A stretch of DNA of 64,000 bases, taken from the NCBI RefSeq assembly GCF_018130505.1, contig NZ_JAFCKH010000008.1, positions 357,161-421,160 on the forward strand. Reading direction: 5' to 3'. This document shows positions 26,270 to 36,392 of this stretch, one piece after another. The first letter of the stretch is position 1; each line of letters opens with the position of its first letter. The stretch is from Bradyrhizobium tropiciagri. Its GTDB lineage: Bacteria > Pseudomonadota > Alphaproteobacteria > Rhizobiales > Xanthobacteraceae. The translations under genes and the position numbers were made by a program. Below the pieces are notes generated by a model. The model had not been told where the DNA came from, did not search any database, and saw only the letters and a program-made list of their open reading frames with translations.

Positions 26270-26288
26270 CGTTGCTATGACGCGCGAG

Positions 26289-27197
<909 letters not shown>

Positions 27198-27245
27198 GGA
27201 ACCGCCAGTCTTCGAGCAAGAGGAAGCAACATCACGCCTTGGTAT

Positions 27246-28052
27246 CTAGTCCTTGGCGGTCGCCGCTTCCACCGCCCGGCGCGCCAAAACGCCGATCAGG
27301 TGCGCGCGGTACTCAGCACTGCCATGCAAATCGCTGTTGAGGCCGTCGGCCGGCACGGTCATGCCGTCGAGCACCTTGTGCGAGAAGCGCTTCTTCAGGG
27401 CCTCCTCGAACGCAGTGACGCGGAACACGCCGTCGGAGCCCGCCCCCGTCACAGCGACGCGGACGTCAGACGGACGCTTGGCGACGAAAACGCCGACCAG
27501 CGCGTAGCGCGAGGCCTGGTTGCGGAATTTCACGTAGGCCGCCTTCTTCGGCAGCGGGAACATCACCTTGGTGATGATCTCGTCAGCCTCCAGCGCGGTC
27601 GAGAACAGCCCCTGGAAATACTCCTCTGCCTTCAGGCGGCGCTTGTTGGTGACGATGGTGGCGCCGAGCGCCAGCACCGCGGCCGGATAGTCGGCGGTCG
27701 GATCGTTGTTGGCGAGCGAGCCACCGATGGTGCCGCGGTGGCGCACCGCGGGATCGCCGATCAGGCCGGCGAGCTCGGCGAGCGCCGGGATCGCCTCGCC
27801 GACGATCGCGGAGTTCGCGACCTCGGCATGCTTGGCGGTGGCGCCGATCACCAGCGAGCGGCCCTTCATCTCGATCGTGTCGAGACCTTCGATGTGGGAG
27901 AGATCGACCAGATGCGGCGGGCTGGCCAGCCGCTGCTTCATGACCGGCACCAGCGTGTGACCGCCGGCAATCAACTTGGCGTCCTCGTTCTTGACCAGCA
28001 GGTTGGCGGCCTGCCGCACGGTCCCGGGGCGGTGATACTTGAATTCGTACAT
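27246..28052 (-). CDS. coxM: CO dehydrogenase-type medium (FAD-binding) subunit
   Basis: 268 residues. The FAD-binding motifs [14 protein letters not shown] (about 31-44) and [15 protein letters not shown] (about 107-121) are those of the medium subunit of molybdenum hydroxylases. It passes electrons from the iron-sulfur subunit to the quinone pool or another acceptor. It sits 43 bases downstream of coxS and 49 bases upstream of coxD. The catalytic large subunit gene, usually beside it, is absent from the window. Confidence 0.92.
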   Translation of the reverse strand: MYEFKYHRPGTVRQAANLLVKNEDAKLIAGGHTLVPVMKQRLASPPHLVDLSHIEGLDTIEMKGRSLVIGATAKHAEVANSAIVGEAIPALAELAGLIGDPAVRHRGTIGGSLANNDPTADYPAAVLALGATIVTNKRRLKAEEYFQGLFSTALEADEIITKVMFPLPKKAAYVKFRNQASRYALVGVFVAKRPSDVRVAVTGAGSDGVFRVTAFEEALKKRFSHKVLDGMTVPADGLNSDLHGSAEYRAHLIGVLARRAVEAATAKD

Positions 28053-28095
28053 TGGAATGTCCTGATCGCTTGCCGCGATGAATGCTGATTGGGCT

Positions 28096-28581
<486 letters not shown>

Positions 28582-28766
28582 CAGCACTCTCTTATCTGCG
28601 CCGCCGCATATCGGCGAAGCAGGCGGTTTAAAATCATTCCAGACGGCATAATATGGGCGGGCCCCCGGATGGGCAACCTTTCGAGCCACTCATCCAGGGC
28701 ATGGCCGGACCTGAATATTCCAGCCTTCGGGCAGAACTGGAGCCTTGGCTCCAGCCTCTATTCTGA

Positions 28767-28813
28767 AGCGTTTTCTTCACGCGAACCGGGTGTCCGGTTC
28801 GCTCGAAAACGCT
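28767..28813 (-). terminator. Hairpin after coxG
   Basis: AGCGTTTTC (28767 on) pairs with GAAAACGCT (28805-28813), and inside it GCGAACCGG pairs with CCGGTTCGC. The nested stem starts immediately after the coxG stop codon. It matches a common Bradyrhizobium repeat type and probably ends or partly attenuates the coxG transcript before coxS. Confidence 0.65.
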
Positions 28814-29260
28814 CTAACCCTGCACCGCCTTGGCGAAATTTGCAAAGAATTCATCGGCCAGCTTTTTTGCAGCGCCGTTGATCAGACGCTGGCCGAGCTG
28901 GGCGAGCTTGCCGCCGATTTGCGCCTCGACGTTGTAGCTGAGCAGCGTGCCGCCATCCTTGTCGGCCAGCGCGACGGTGGCGCCGCCCTTGGCGAAGCCG
29001 GCGACCCCGCCCTCGCCTTCGCCGGAGATCCTGTAGCCGTTGGGAGGATCGAGATCGCTCAAGGTGACCTTGCCCTTGAAGCGGGCGGAGACCGGGCCGA
29101 CCTTCATTTTCGCCGTGGCACGGAAGCCTTGATCGTCGGTCCTCTCCAGCTCCTCGCAGCCGGGGATGCAGGCCTTCAGCACCTCGGGATCGTTGAGCTT
29201 GTCCCACACGGCCTGGCGCGGCGCCGCAAGCTGGACTTCGCCGGTCATCGTCATGGCCAT
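28814..29260 (-). CDS. coxG: CoxG family protein
   Basis: 148 residues of the SRPBCC fold. Motifs: GEVQLAAPRQAVWDKLNDPE, CIPGCEELE and LLSYNVEAQIGGKLAQLGQR, all typical of CoxG. In Oligotropha CoxG helps anchor CO dehydrogenase to the membrane. GGAGGTGTCCC upstream supports the ATG at 29260. It is followed by a strong hairpin, so it may be transcribed separately from coxS-coxM. Confidence 0.88.
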   Translation of the reverse strand: MAMTMTGEVQLAAPRQAVWDKLNDPEVLKACIPGCEELERTDDQGFRATAKMKVGPVSARFKGKVTLSDLDPPNGYRISGEGEGGVAGFAKGGATVALADKDGGTLLSYNVEAQIGGKLAQLGQRLINGAAKKLADEFFANFAKAVQG

Positions 29261-29478
29261 GGGACACCTCCTGAAAGCGCTGAGAACCTTTTGTTTCCAA
29301 CTAAAGCAGGTGGCGCCTAAAGGAAAGGGCACCTTGGGAGGATGAGCGATGCATATTCGCAACTGCAGCAAGACCTCCATGCCATTCACAAATTCGGCAA
29401 TCCTGTTGCGGTTGAAAACGCCGGCGCGGCGCCGGCAGGCATTGGCACAAGCGTGCCGGAGTGGTTAGGTCGGCCGCA

Positions 29479-30834
29479 ATGAGCACAGCCCTCTCCCCCC
29501 TGCTTGCCCCGATGCTGTCGAGCGCCGCGATGCGCGGCGCCTGCGACGATCTTGCCTATCTGCAGGCCATGCTGGATTTCGAAGCCGCATTGGCCCGCGC
29601 CGAGGCCGCCTGCGGCGTGATTCCCACCGCGGCCGCGGGGCCGATCGGCGCCGCCTGCCGGGCCGAATCATTCGACCAGGCTGCGCTGGCGGACGCCGCG
29701 ACGCGCTCGGGCAATCTGGCGATCCCCCTCGTCAAGGCGCTGACCGCCGACGTGGCGAAGGCCGACGCCGAGGCCGCGCGCTACGTGCATTGGGGCGCGA
29801 CCAGCCAGGACGTGATCGACACCGCGACCATGCTGACGCTGCGCGCCGGCATCGACGCATTGCTCGCCGATCTCGACCGAGCCGTCGCCGGCTTTGCCAA
29901 TCTCGCGCGGGCCCATCGCGACACCGCCATGGTGGCGCGCACCTGGTTGCAGCACGCGCTGCCGATGCCGTTCGGCCTCAAGCTCGCCGAATATGCCGCC
30001 GCCCTGCACCGCTCGCGCAAGCGGCTGCGGCGGCTGCGCGGCGAGACGCTGGTCCTGCAATTCGGCGGTGCCGCCGGCACGCTGGCTGCGCTCGGCGACA
30101 AGGGACTTGCAGTTGCAGAGCAACTCGCGAAGCAGCTCGAGCTGCCGCTGCCGGAGGCGCCCTGGCATACGCATCGCGACCGGATCGCAGAGGCCGCGTC
30201 GGTGTTCGCGATCACGGCGGGCAGCTGCGGCAAGATCGCGCGCGACATCTCACTTATGATGCAGACCGACGTCGGCGAAGCCTTCGAGCCCGCCGGCGCC
30301 GGCCGCGGCGGCTCCTCCACCATGCCGCACAAGCGCAATCCCGTGGCCGCCGCCAGCGCGCTCGGAGCGGCGACCATGGCGCCGAACCTCGCCGCGACGA
30401 TCCTCGCCGCGCAGGTGCAGGACCATGAGCGCAGCGCCGGGCCCTGGCATGCGGAATGGCCGACTTTGCCGAGCCTGATGCTCGTGACGTCGGGCGCGCT
30501 CGCGGCCATCGTCGATCTTGCCGAAGGGCTCGAGGTCGATGCCGTGCGCATGCGGGTCAATCTGGAAGCCACCGGCGGGCTGATCATGGCGGAAGCGGTC
30601 GCCTTCGCGCTGGCCGAGAAGATCGGCAAGAGCGACGCGCATCACCTGATCGAGGCAGCCAGCAAGCAGGCGGTCGCCGAGAAAAAGCATCTGCGTGACG
30701 TGCTGAGCGCGGACGCCAGCGTCACCGCGCAGCTCGATGCCAGTGCACTCGCAAAACTGTTCGAGCCGATGGCCTATCAGGGCGCCTCGCAGGCGCTGAT
30801 CGACCGCCTGCTCGCCTCCCTCAACGACACGTGA
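29479..30834 (+). CDS. pcaB: 3-carboxy-cis,cis-muconate cycloisomerase
   Basis: 451 residues of the fumarase/aspartase superfamily with the signature GGSSTMPHKRNPVA, and the pcaB-type N-terminus (LLAPMLSSAAMRGACDD). It converts 3-carboxymuconate to 4-carboxymuconolactone in protocatechuate degradation. The ATG at 29479 is preferred over an upstream in-frame GTG. It heads a run with pcaD and pcaC on the same strand. The protocatechuate dioxygenase genes pcaGH are not in the window. Confidence 0.9.
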   Translation: MSTALSPLLAPMLSSAAMRGACDDLAYLQAMLDFEAALARAEAACGVIPTAAAGPIGAACRAESFDQAALADAATRSGNLAIPLVKALTADVAKADAEAARYVHWGATSQDVIDTATMLTLRAGIDALLADLDRAVAGFANLARAHRDTAMVARTWLQHALPMPFGLKLAEYAAALHRSRKRLRRLRGETLVLQFGGAAGTLAALGDKGLAVAEQLAKQLELPLPEAPWHTHRDRIAEAASVFAITAGSCGKIARDISLMMQTDVGEAFEPAGAGRGGSSTMPHKRNPVAAASALGAATMAPNLAATILAAQVQDHERSAGPWHAEWPTLPSLMLVTSGALAAIVDLAEGLEVDAVRMRVNLEATGGLIMAEAVAFALAEKIGKSDAHHLIEAASKQAVAEKKHLRDVLSADASVTAQLDASALAKLFEPMAYQGASQALIDRLLASLNDT

Positions 30835-30853
30835 GCGACCGGAGTATTATCCA

Positions 30854-31636
30854 ATGCCAATGATCGACGCCGACGGATGCCTGCTCAACGTCCAGGTCGA
30901 CGGCCGCGACGCCGGGCCGACCTTGATGCTGTCGAACTCGCTCGGCTGCACCTTGCAGATGTGGGAGCCGCAGATGCGGGCGCTGACGCAGGTCTTCCGC
31001 GTCATCCGCTACGACCGCCGCGGTCACGGCAAGTCGGGCGTCGCGCCCGCCCCCTACTCCATGGAGCGGTTCGGCCGCGACGTGCTGGCGATCCTCGACG
31101 ATCTCAACATCGAGAAGGTGCATTGGTGCGGACTGTCGATGGGCGGCATGGTCGGGCAATGGCTCGGCGCCAACGCGCCGGAGCGATTCGGCAAGCTGAT
31201 CCTCGCCAACACCGCCTGCTATTATCCCGATCCGACCAACTGGCTGAACCGCATCAAGGCGGTGAAGGAAGGCGGCATCGCCGCGGTCGCCGACACCGTG
31301 ATCGCGGGCTGGCTGACCGCCGATTTCCGCGAGCGTGAGCCGCAGACCACGGCGAACATGAAGGCGATGCTGCTGGCCTCGCCGGTCGAGGGCTATCTCG
31401 CCTGCTGCGAAGCGCTGTCGACGCTCGACCAGCGCGCGCTGCTACCCAGGATCAAGAGCCCGACGCTGGTGATCGCAGGAAAGCAGGACATGGCGACCCC
31501 GGTGTCGGCGGGCGAGATGATCCGTAGCGGCATTCCCGGCGCCAGCATGACGCTGCTCGACGCCGCGCACATCTCCAACGTCGAGCAATCGCACGCCTTC
31601 ACCGAAGCCGTGGTCGGCTTCCTGACGCAACGCTAA
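30854..31636 (+). CDS. pcaD: 3-oxoadipate enol-lactonase
   Basis: 260-residue alpha/beta hydrolase. The nucleophile elbow is CGLSMGG (about residue 94); RYDRRGHGKS and LDAAHISNVEQ supply the oxyanion region and the catalytic His. It hydrolyses 3-oxoadipate enol-lactone to 3-oxoadipate. It begins 19 bases after pcaB with GGAG nine bases upstream of the ATG. Confidence 0.9.
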   Translation: MPMIDADGCLLNVQVDGRDAGPTLMLSNSLGCTLQMWEPQMRALTQVFRVIRYDRRGHGKSGVAPAPYSMERFGRDVLAILDDLNIEKVHWCGLSMGGMVGQWLGANAPERFGKLILANTACYYPDPTNWLNRIKAVKEGGIAAVADTVIAGWLTADFREREPQTTANMKAMLLASPVEGYLACCEALSTLDQRALLPRIKSPTLVIAGKQDMATPVSAGEMIRSGIPGASMTLLDAAHISNVEQSHAFTEAVVGFLTQR

Positions 31637-31652
31637 TTACCGTAACCAAGAG

Positions 31653-31736
31653 CGTCATTGCGAGCGAAGCGAAGCAATCCATTTCACCGCCTGCTGAGAG
31701 ATGGATTGCTTCGTCGCTTCGCGCCTCGCAATGACG
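31653..31736. repeat. REP-like inverted repeat inside the pca run
   Basis: CGTCATTGCGAGCGAAGCGA on the left and TCGCTTCGCGCCTCGCAATG on the right, with inner arms AGCAATCCAT and ATGGATTGCT. It separates pcaD and pcaC by about 110 bases. Confidence 0.8.
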
Positions 31737-31749
31737 GGAGGAGACATCC

Positions 31750-32142
31750 ATGGACGACAATCAACGCCGTGACGACGGCATGACGCAGCGCCGCAAGGTG
31801 CTGGGCAATGAATGGGTCGACAAGTCGCTCAAGAACCGCAATGCGTTCAACACCGATTTCCAGGACCTGATCACGCGCTATGCGTGGGGCGATATCTGGA
31901 CCCGGCCGCATTTTGATCACCGCACCCGGCGCGTGCTGGTGATCGGAACCATGGTCGCGCTCGGCCAATGGGACGAATTCCGCCTGCATGTGCGGGCCGC
32001 GATCGCGGAAGGCGGCTTCACGCCTGATGATATCAAGGAGATCCTGCTGCAGCAGGCAATCTATTGCGGCGTGCCGGCGGCCAACCACGCCGTCAAGGAA
32101 GCCAACGCGATCATTGCCGAGCTAGGGCTGCTGCAGGGATAG
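31750..32142 (+). CDS. pcaC: 4-carboxymuconolactone decarboxylase
   Basis: 130 residues, the usual length. FQDLITRYAWGDIWTRP, RRVLVIGTMVALGQWDEF, HVRAAIAEGGFTPDDIKEIL and CGVPAANHAVKEA are PcaC motifs. It decarboxylates 4-carboxymuconolactone to 3-oxoadipate enol-lactone, the substrate of PcaD. GGGAGGA precedes the ATG. The 3' end overlaps the convergent membrane-protein gene by 21 bases. Confidence 0.9.
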   Translation: MDDNQRRDDGMTQRRKVLGNEWVDKSLKNRNAFNTDFQDLITRYAWGDIWTRPHFDHRTRRVLVIGTMVALGQWDEFRLHVRAAIAEGGFTPDDIKEILLQQAIYCGVPAANHAVKEANAIIAELGLLQG

Positions 32143-32643
32143 TTCGCCGAGCGGCGGCGCAACGGCCTCGGCTGCGGCGGGCGCACGCTTCGGCGCGGTA
32201 TCGACCAGCATCACGATCGCGGTGCCGAGCAGCATCAAGAGCTCGGCGGCATGCATGCGCAGCGCTTCGAGCTCGCCGGTCTTCGAGGCCAGCAGCATGC
32301 TGGCAAAGCTCAGCACGCTGCCGAGGCACAGCGCGACCGCGAGCGCCTCGTCGCTGCCGCCGTTCTTGCGCATCGACGGGAACGCGAGCAGCGCGAGGAA
32401 GACCGCGAAGAACGCCACCACGGTGATCCGCGCCAGCGCCAGCATCCAGGCGAGCCGCACCGTCGCCATCTTGGCAAGCTGCAGATGATCGCTGGCGTAG
32501 AGCGCGACCGACACGCTCGGCCGCTCAAAGAGCCCGTGGATCGGCGATACCATGATGCTCAAGGCGATGATGGTCCAGACCGGGATGAAATAGGCCGCGA
32601 GCAGCGCGCCGTTCAATGAGCTGATCCGCCAGTTGCTGGACAT
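32122..32643 (-). CDS. Four-helix membrane protein, unknown function
   Basis: 173 residues. Four hydrophobic segments: about 14-33, 65-85 (VRLAWMLALARITVVAFFAVFL), 100-117 and 130-147. The C-terminal 25 residues are Ala/Pro-rich and cytosolic or periplasmic. No family recognised. It overlaps the end of pcaC on the other strand. Confidence 0.7.
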   Translation of the reverse strand: MSSNWRISSLNGALLAAYFIPVWTIIALSIMVSPIHGLFERPSVSVALYASDHLQLAKMATVRLAWMLALARITVVAFFAVFLALLAFPSMRKNGGSDEALAVALCLGSVLSFASMLLASKTGELEALRMHAAELLMLLGTAIVMLVDTAPKRAPAAAEAVAPPLGELSLQQP

Positions 32644-32797
32644 TGTCGCTTCCCGTACTTGCGCGGCCCGTTCTGCGGGCAGCGGTTGAGCGGCGAGCTA
32701 ACGCCGTTCAACTGCGGGCGGCAATTTAAACCCTTTGTTTACCTTAATCGGGCCGGGGATTTCTGGGGATTGCCCGGGCGGCGTGCCAAAACGAGGC

Positions 32798-32828
32798 AAA
32801 AAGAAAGGCCCCGCCTTGCGGCGAGACC
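32798..32828 (-). terminator. Rho-independent terminator
   Basis: Read on the minus strand, GGTCTCGCC, a GCAA tetraloop and GGCGGGGCC form a 9-bp stem (two G-U pairs) at 32807-32828, followed by TTTCTTTTT. It lies just past the stop of the 57-residue Gln-rich protein, which supports that gene as a real transcription unit. Confidence 0.85.
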
Positions 32829-32861
32829 TTCCTTCGTTGCTTCTCGTGCTCGCTCCTCGAG

Positions 32862-33035
32862 CTAGCGATCCAGGTCCGGGTTCTGGTTCTGATGGCTCGG
32901 ATCCATCTGCTGCTGGCCGGGCTTCTGGCCGCCTTGCTGCTGCCCCGGCTTCGGGCTGCCGCCCTGTTGCTGCTGACCTGGCTTCTGAGACGGGTTCTGG
33001 CCCTGCTGCCCCGGGGTCTGATTTTGCCTGCTCAC
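32862..33035 (-). CDS. Small Gln/Gly/Pro-rich low-complexity protein
   Basis: 57 residues, almost entirely Gln, Gly, Pro, Lys and Asn, with repeats of PGQQQ, KPGQQQ and GGQKPG. The GTG at 33035 has GGGAG eight bases upstream; an ATG 12 codons earlier has none. A proper terminator follows. Such a sequence is intrinsically disordered and hydrophilic; stress-related roles are known for some low-complexity rhizobial proteins, but none is shown here. Confidence 0.65.
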   Translation of the reverse strand: MSRQNQTPGQQGQNPSQKPGQQQQGGSPKPGQQQGGQKPGQQQMDPSHQNQNPDLDR

Positions 33036-33310
33036 TCGGAATCTCCCTTGGCTTGTGGAAGTCCGAGACAACGTCCGCGACAGCGCCGGAGTTGCCGGGG
33101 AACACCGGTTCCGGCGTGATCATTGCGGGGCGAAGCGATGTCACCCCTGTGACATCGGAACCGCACCCGCCAAACTAGTTATGTACAAGCCCTTTCCGTC
33201 GCAGCCCGTGCTGTTGCCGCCGCCGGGGTTCCGCTGTTAGAAAATGACACGACGCGGAGAATAAGGCTGCCGGGGGCCCTCGCCGCGTCCTCCTCGAACA
33301 ACGGCAGCGC
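33036..33310. other. Intergenic region upstream of the liv operon
   Basis: About 275 bases between the divergent Gln-rich gene and livH. It should contain both promoters. No repeat, palindrome or small gene was recognised. Confidence 0.3.
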
Positions 33311-34228
33311 ATGGATTACTTCGCCCAGCAACTGATCAACGGCCTCGTGCTCGGCTCGATCTACGGCCTGATCGCGATCGGCTACACGATGGTCTACGGC
33401 ATCGTCGGCATGATCAACTTCGCCCATGGCGACATCTTCATGATCGGCGGCTTCATCGCGCTGATCTCGTTCCTGGTGCTGGTGTCGTTCGGCCTCACCG
33501 CGGTTCCGGTGATCCTCCTGATCGTGCTGCTGGTCTCGATGGCGATCACCGCACTCTATGGCTGGACCATCGAACGGATCGCCTACCGTCCGCTGCGGCA
33601 CTCGTTCCGCCTGGCGCCGATGCTCTCGGCGATCGGCATGTCGTTCGTGCTGACGAACTTCTCGCAGGTGTCGCAGGGCGCGCGGGTGAAGCCGGTGCCG
33701 CCGATCATCACCGGCGGCTACACGTTGCATGAGGGACCGGCGGGATTCGCCGTGCAGCTCTCCAACATCCAGATCGTGGTGGTGCTCGCCACCATCGTGC
33801 TGCTCGCGCTGTTCACCTGGATCGTCTCGCGCACCAGGCTCGGCCGCGACATGCGCGCCTGCGAGCAGGACCAGACCATGGCCGCGCTGCTCGGCGTCGA
33901 CGTCGACCGCACCATCTCGATGACCTTCGTGATCGGCGCCGCGCTCGCCGCCGTCGCTGGCATGATGTACCTCTTGTATTACGGCCTGGTCGATTTCTTC
34001 ATGGGCTTCGTCGCCGGCATCAAGGCGTTCACCGCCGCCGTGCTCGGCGGCATCGGCTCGCTGCCCGGCGCGATGCTCGGCGGGCTCGCGATCGGCCTGA
34101 TCGAGACGTTCTGGTCGGCCTATTTCTCGGTGGAGTACAAGGACGTCGCCGCGTTCTCGATCCTGATCGTGGTCCTGATCTTCATGCCGACCGGCCTGCT
34201 CGGCCGTCCCGAAGTCGAAAAAGTCTGA
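33311..34228 (+). CDS. livH: Branched-chain amino acid-type ABC permease
   Basis: 305-residue LivH family permease with about eight membrane helices. Motifs: NGLVLGSIYGLIAIGYTMVY at the N-terminus, INFAHGDIFMIGGF, and the EAA-like loop near GSLPGAMLGGLAIGLIE. First gene of a five-gene operon (livH, livM, livG, livF, livK). The substrate may be a branched-chain amino acid or another amide or aromatic acid; liv systems in this genus have diverse ligands. Confidence 0.92.
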   Translation: MDYFAQQLINGLVLGSIYGLIAIGYTMVYGIVGMINFAHGDIFMIGGFIALISFLVLVSFGLTAVPVILLIVLLVSMAITALYGWTIERIAYRPLRHSFRLAPMLSAIGMSFVLTNFSQVSQGARVKPVPPIITGGYTLHEGPAGFAVQLSNIQIVVVLATIVLLALFTWIVSRTRLGRDMRACEQDQTMAALLGVDVDRTISMTFVIGAALAAVAGMMYLLYYGLVDFFMGFVAGIKAFTAAVLGGIGSLPGAMLGGLAIGLIETFWSAYFSVEYKDVAAFSILIVVLIFMPTGLLGRPEVEKV

Positions 34229-34239
34229 CGGACGCCCTC

Positions 34240-35565
34240 GTGAGCGCAAACCCAGTCCGCCCCTCGCCCGCTCCACAGACATCGGGCGCCGCCTTCATCT
34301 TCAAGAAAGCCCTGATCAGCGCCGGCGTCGCGCTGGTGCTGTTCTCGCTGATGATCGGCGTGCGCACCGAGGCCGGCCCGCAGGGCGGCCTGATCTACTG
34401 GACGCGGTTCGGCGACCTCGCCGCCCTCGTCGCCACCGTGTTCGGCGGCAGCATCATCGTCGAGTTGTTGCGGCAATGGTGGGGACCGGTCGACAGCGAG
34501 CGGATCGTGCCGAAGCCGGTGCAGGCCGCGATGTCGTTCGCCGGGCGCTGGCTGGCGCCGGCGCTGCTGGTGTTCGCGTTCCTGATCCCGGTGATCTTCT
34601 ACAACCAGCGCTACATTCTCGACCTTTCGATCCTGGTCCTGACCTATGTGATGCTGGGCTGGGGCCTGAACGTCGTGGTCGGCCTCGCCGGCCTGCTCGA
34701 TCTCGGCTATGTCGCGTTCTACGCGGTCGGCGCCTATTCCTACGCGCTGCTCGCCACCAATTTCGGGCTGTCGTTCTGGGTCTGCCTGCCGCTCGCCGGC
34801 ATCCTCGCGGCGTTCTGGGGCGTGCTGCTCGGCTTCCCGGTGCTGCGGCTGCGCGGCGACTACCTTGCGATCGTGACGCTCGCCTTCGGCGAGATCATCC
34901 GCCTCGTCATCATCAACTGGCAGAGCCTCACCGGCGGCCCCAACGGCGTCTCCGGCATCCCGCGCCCGACGCTATTCGGCATCCCCCTCGACAACAGCGA
35001 TGACGGGCTTGCAGCGAAACTCGGCATCGACTTCTCGCCGACCCACCGCATCATCTTCCTGTTCTATCTGATCCTGGCGCTGGCGCTGGTCACCAACTGG
35101 GTGACGATCCGGCTGCGGCGGCTGCCGATCGGCCGCGCCTGGGAGGCGCTGCGCGAGGACGAAGTCGCCTGCCGCGCGCTCGGCATCAACGTCACCACCA
35201 CCAAGCTGACGGCATTCGCCACCGGCGCGATGTTCGGCGGCTTCGCCGGCGCGTTCTTCGCGACCCGGCAGGGCTTCATCAGTCCGGAATCCTTCACCTT
35301 CCAGGAATCGGCGCTGGTGCTCGCGATCGTCGTGCTCGGCGGCATGGGCTCGCAGCTCGGCGTCGCGCTGGCCGCGGTCACGATGATCGGCGGCTTCGAG
35401 CTGTTCCGCGGCCTCGACCAGTACCGCATGCTGTTCTTTGGCATGGCCATGGTGGTGCTGATGATCTGGCGGCCGCGCGGACTGATCGGCCATCGCGCGC
35501 CGACCGTGTTTCTTGAGCGCAACCAGGCGATCTCGTCCGACCTCGTCAAGGAGGGCCACGGATGA
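34240..35565 (+). CDS. livM: Branched-chain amino acid-type ABC permease
   Basis: 441 residues, long for the family: the LivM core (about 110-420; GWGLNVVVGLAGLLDLGYVA, LRGDYLAIVTLAFGEIIRL) is preceded by about 100 residues with two extra hydrophobic segments (about 22-40 and 58-78). Second permease of the liv transporter, starting 11 bases after livH and overlapping livG by four bases. Confidence 0.92.
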   Translation: MSANPVRPSPAPQTSGAAFIFKKALISAGVALVLFSLMIGVRTEAGPQGGLIYWTRFGDLAALVATVFGGSIIVELLRQWWGPVDSERIVPKPVQAAMSFAGRWLAPALLVFAFLIPVIFYNQRYILDLSILVLTYVMLGWGLNVVVGLAGLLDLGYVAFYAVGAYSYALLATNFGLSFWVCLPLAGILAAFWGVLLGFPVLRLRGDYLAIVTLAFGEIIRLVIINWQSLTGGPNGVSGIPRPTLFGIPLDNSDDGLAAKLGIDFSPTHRIIFLFYLILALALVTNWVTIRLRRLPIGRAWEALREDEVACRALGINVTTTKLTAFATGAMFGGFAGAFFATRQGFISPESFTFQESALVLAIVVLGGMGSQLGVALAAVTMIGGFELFRGLDQYRMLFFGMAMVVLMIWRPRGLIGHRAPTVFLERNQAISSDLVKEGHG

Positions 35566-36392
35566 GCGACGACCACATCCTGTCCGTCGACAGCCTGATG
35601 ATGCGCTTCGGCGGCATCGTCGCGGTCAACAGCCTCTCCTTCACCGCCGAGCGGCGCAAGATCACGGCACTGATCGGCCCGAACGGCGCCGGCAAGACCA
35701 CGGTCTTCAACTGCATCACCGGCTTCTACCGGCCGAGCGGCGGCGCGCTCCGCCTCACCCATGACGACGGCCGCAGCTTCCAGCTCGAACGGCTCGGCGA
35801 TTTCCGGATCTCCAAACTGGCCAAGGTGGCGCGCACCTTCCAGAACATCCGCCTGTTTCCCGGCATGACGGCGCTGGAGAACCTGATGGTCGCCCAGCAC
35901 AACGCGCTGATGCGCGCCTCGGGCCTGACCTTCCTCGGCCTGATCGGGGCGCCGTCCTGGCGTCAGGCCGAAGAGCGCGCCATCGATCTGGCGCGGACCT
36001 GGCTCGATCGCGTCGGACTTCTGCCGCGCGCCGACGATGCCGCCGGCAATCTGCCCTATGGCGACCAGCGCCGCCTCGAGATCGCGCGCGCGATGTGCAC
36101 CGAGCCGGCGCTGCTCTGCCTCGACGAGCCGGCCGCGGGTCTGAACGCGCGGGAGAGCGGCGGGCTCAACGAGCTGTTGCTGTCGATCCGCGACCTCGGC
36201 ACCTCGATCCTCTTGATCGAGCACGACATGTCGGTGGTGATGGAGATCTCCGATCACGTCGTGGTCATGGACTACGGCGTCAAGATCGCCGAAGGCTCGC
36301 CGCAGGCGGTGCGCGACGACCCCAAGGTGATCGCCGCCTATCTCGGCGCCGACGAGGAAGAGGCGATCGCCGTGATGGAGAGCGGCACGTGA
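35562..36392 (+). CDS. livG: ABC ATP-binding protein
   Basis: 276 residues. Walker A GPNGAGKTT (about residue 37), a signature region NLPYGDQRRLEIARAM in place of a strict LSGGQ, and Walker B LLCLDEPAAGLN are typical of LivG. The C-terminal tail ends with the IAAYLG segment. It overlaps livM and livF by four bases each. Confidence 0.92.
   Translation: MSDDHILSVDSLMMRFGGIVAVNSLSFTAERRKITALIGPNGAGKTTVFNCITGFYRPSGGALRLTHDDGRSFQLERLGDFRISKLAKVARTFQNIRLFPGMTALENLMVAQHNALMRASGLTFLGLIGAPSWRQAEERAIDLARTWLDRVGLLPRADDAAGNLPYGDQRRLEIARAMCTEPALLCLDEPAAGLNARESGGLNELLLSIRDLGTSILLIEHDMSVVMEISDHVVVMDYGVKIAEGSPQAVRDDPKVIAAYLGADEEEAIAVMESGT

Noticed and set aside
29452-29480. tRNA-like 5' half (GCCGGAGTGGTTAGGT) before pcaB
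   Set aside because: It resembles the D-arm of a Ser/Leu tRNA, but the following bases are the pcaB coding start and no anticodon or T-arm can be placed.
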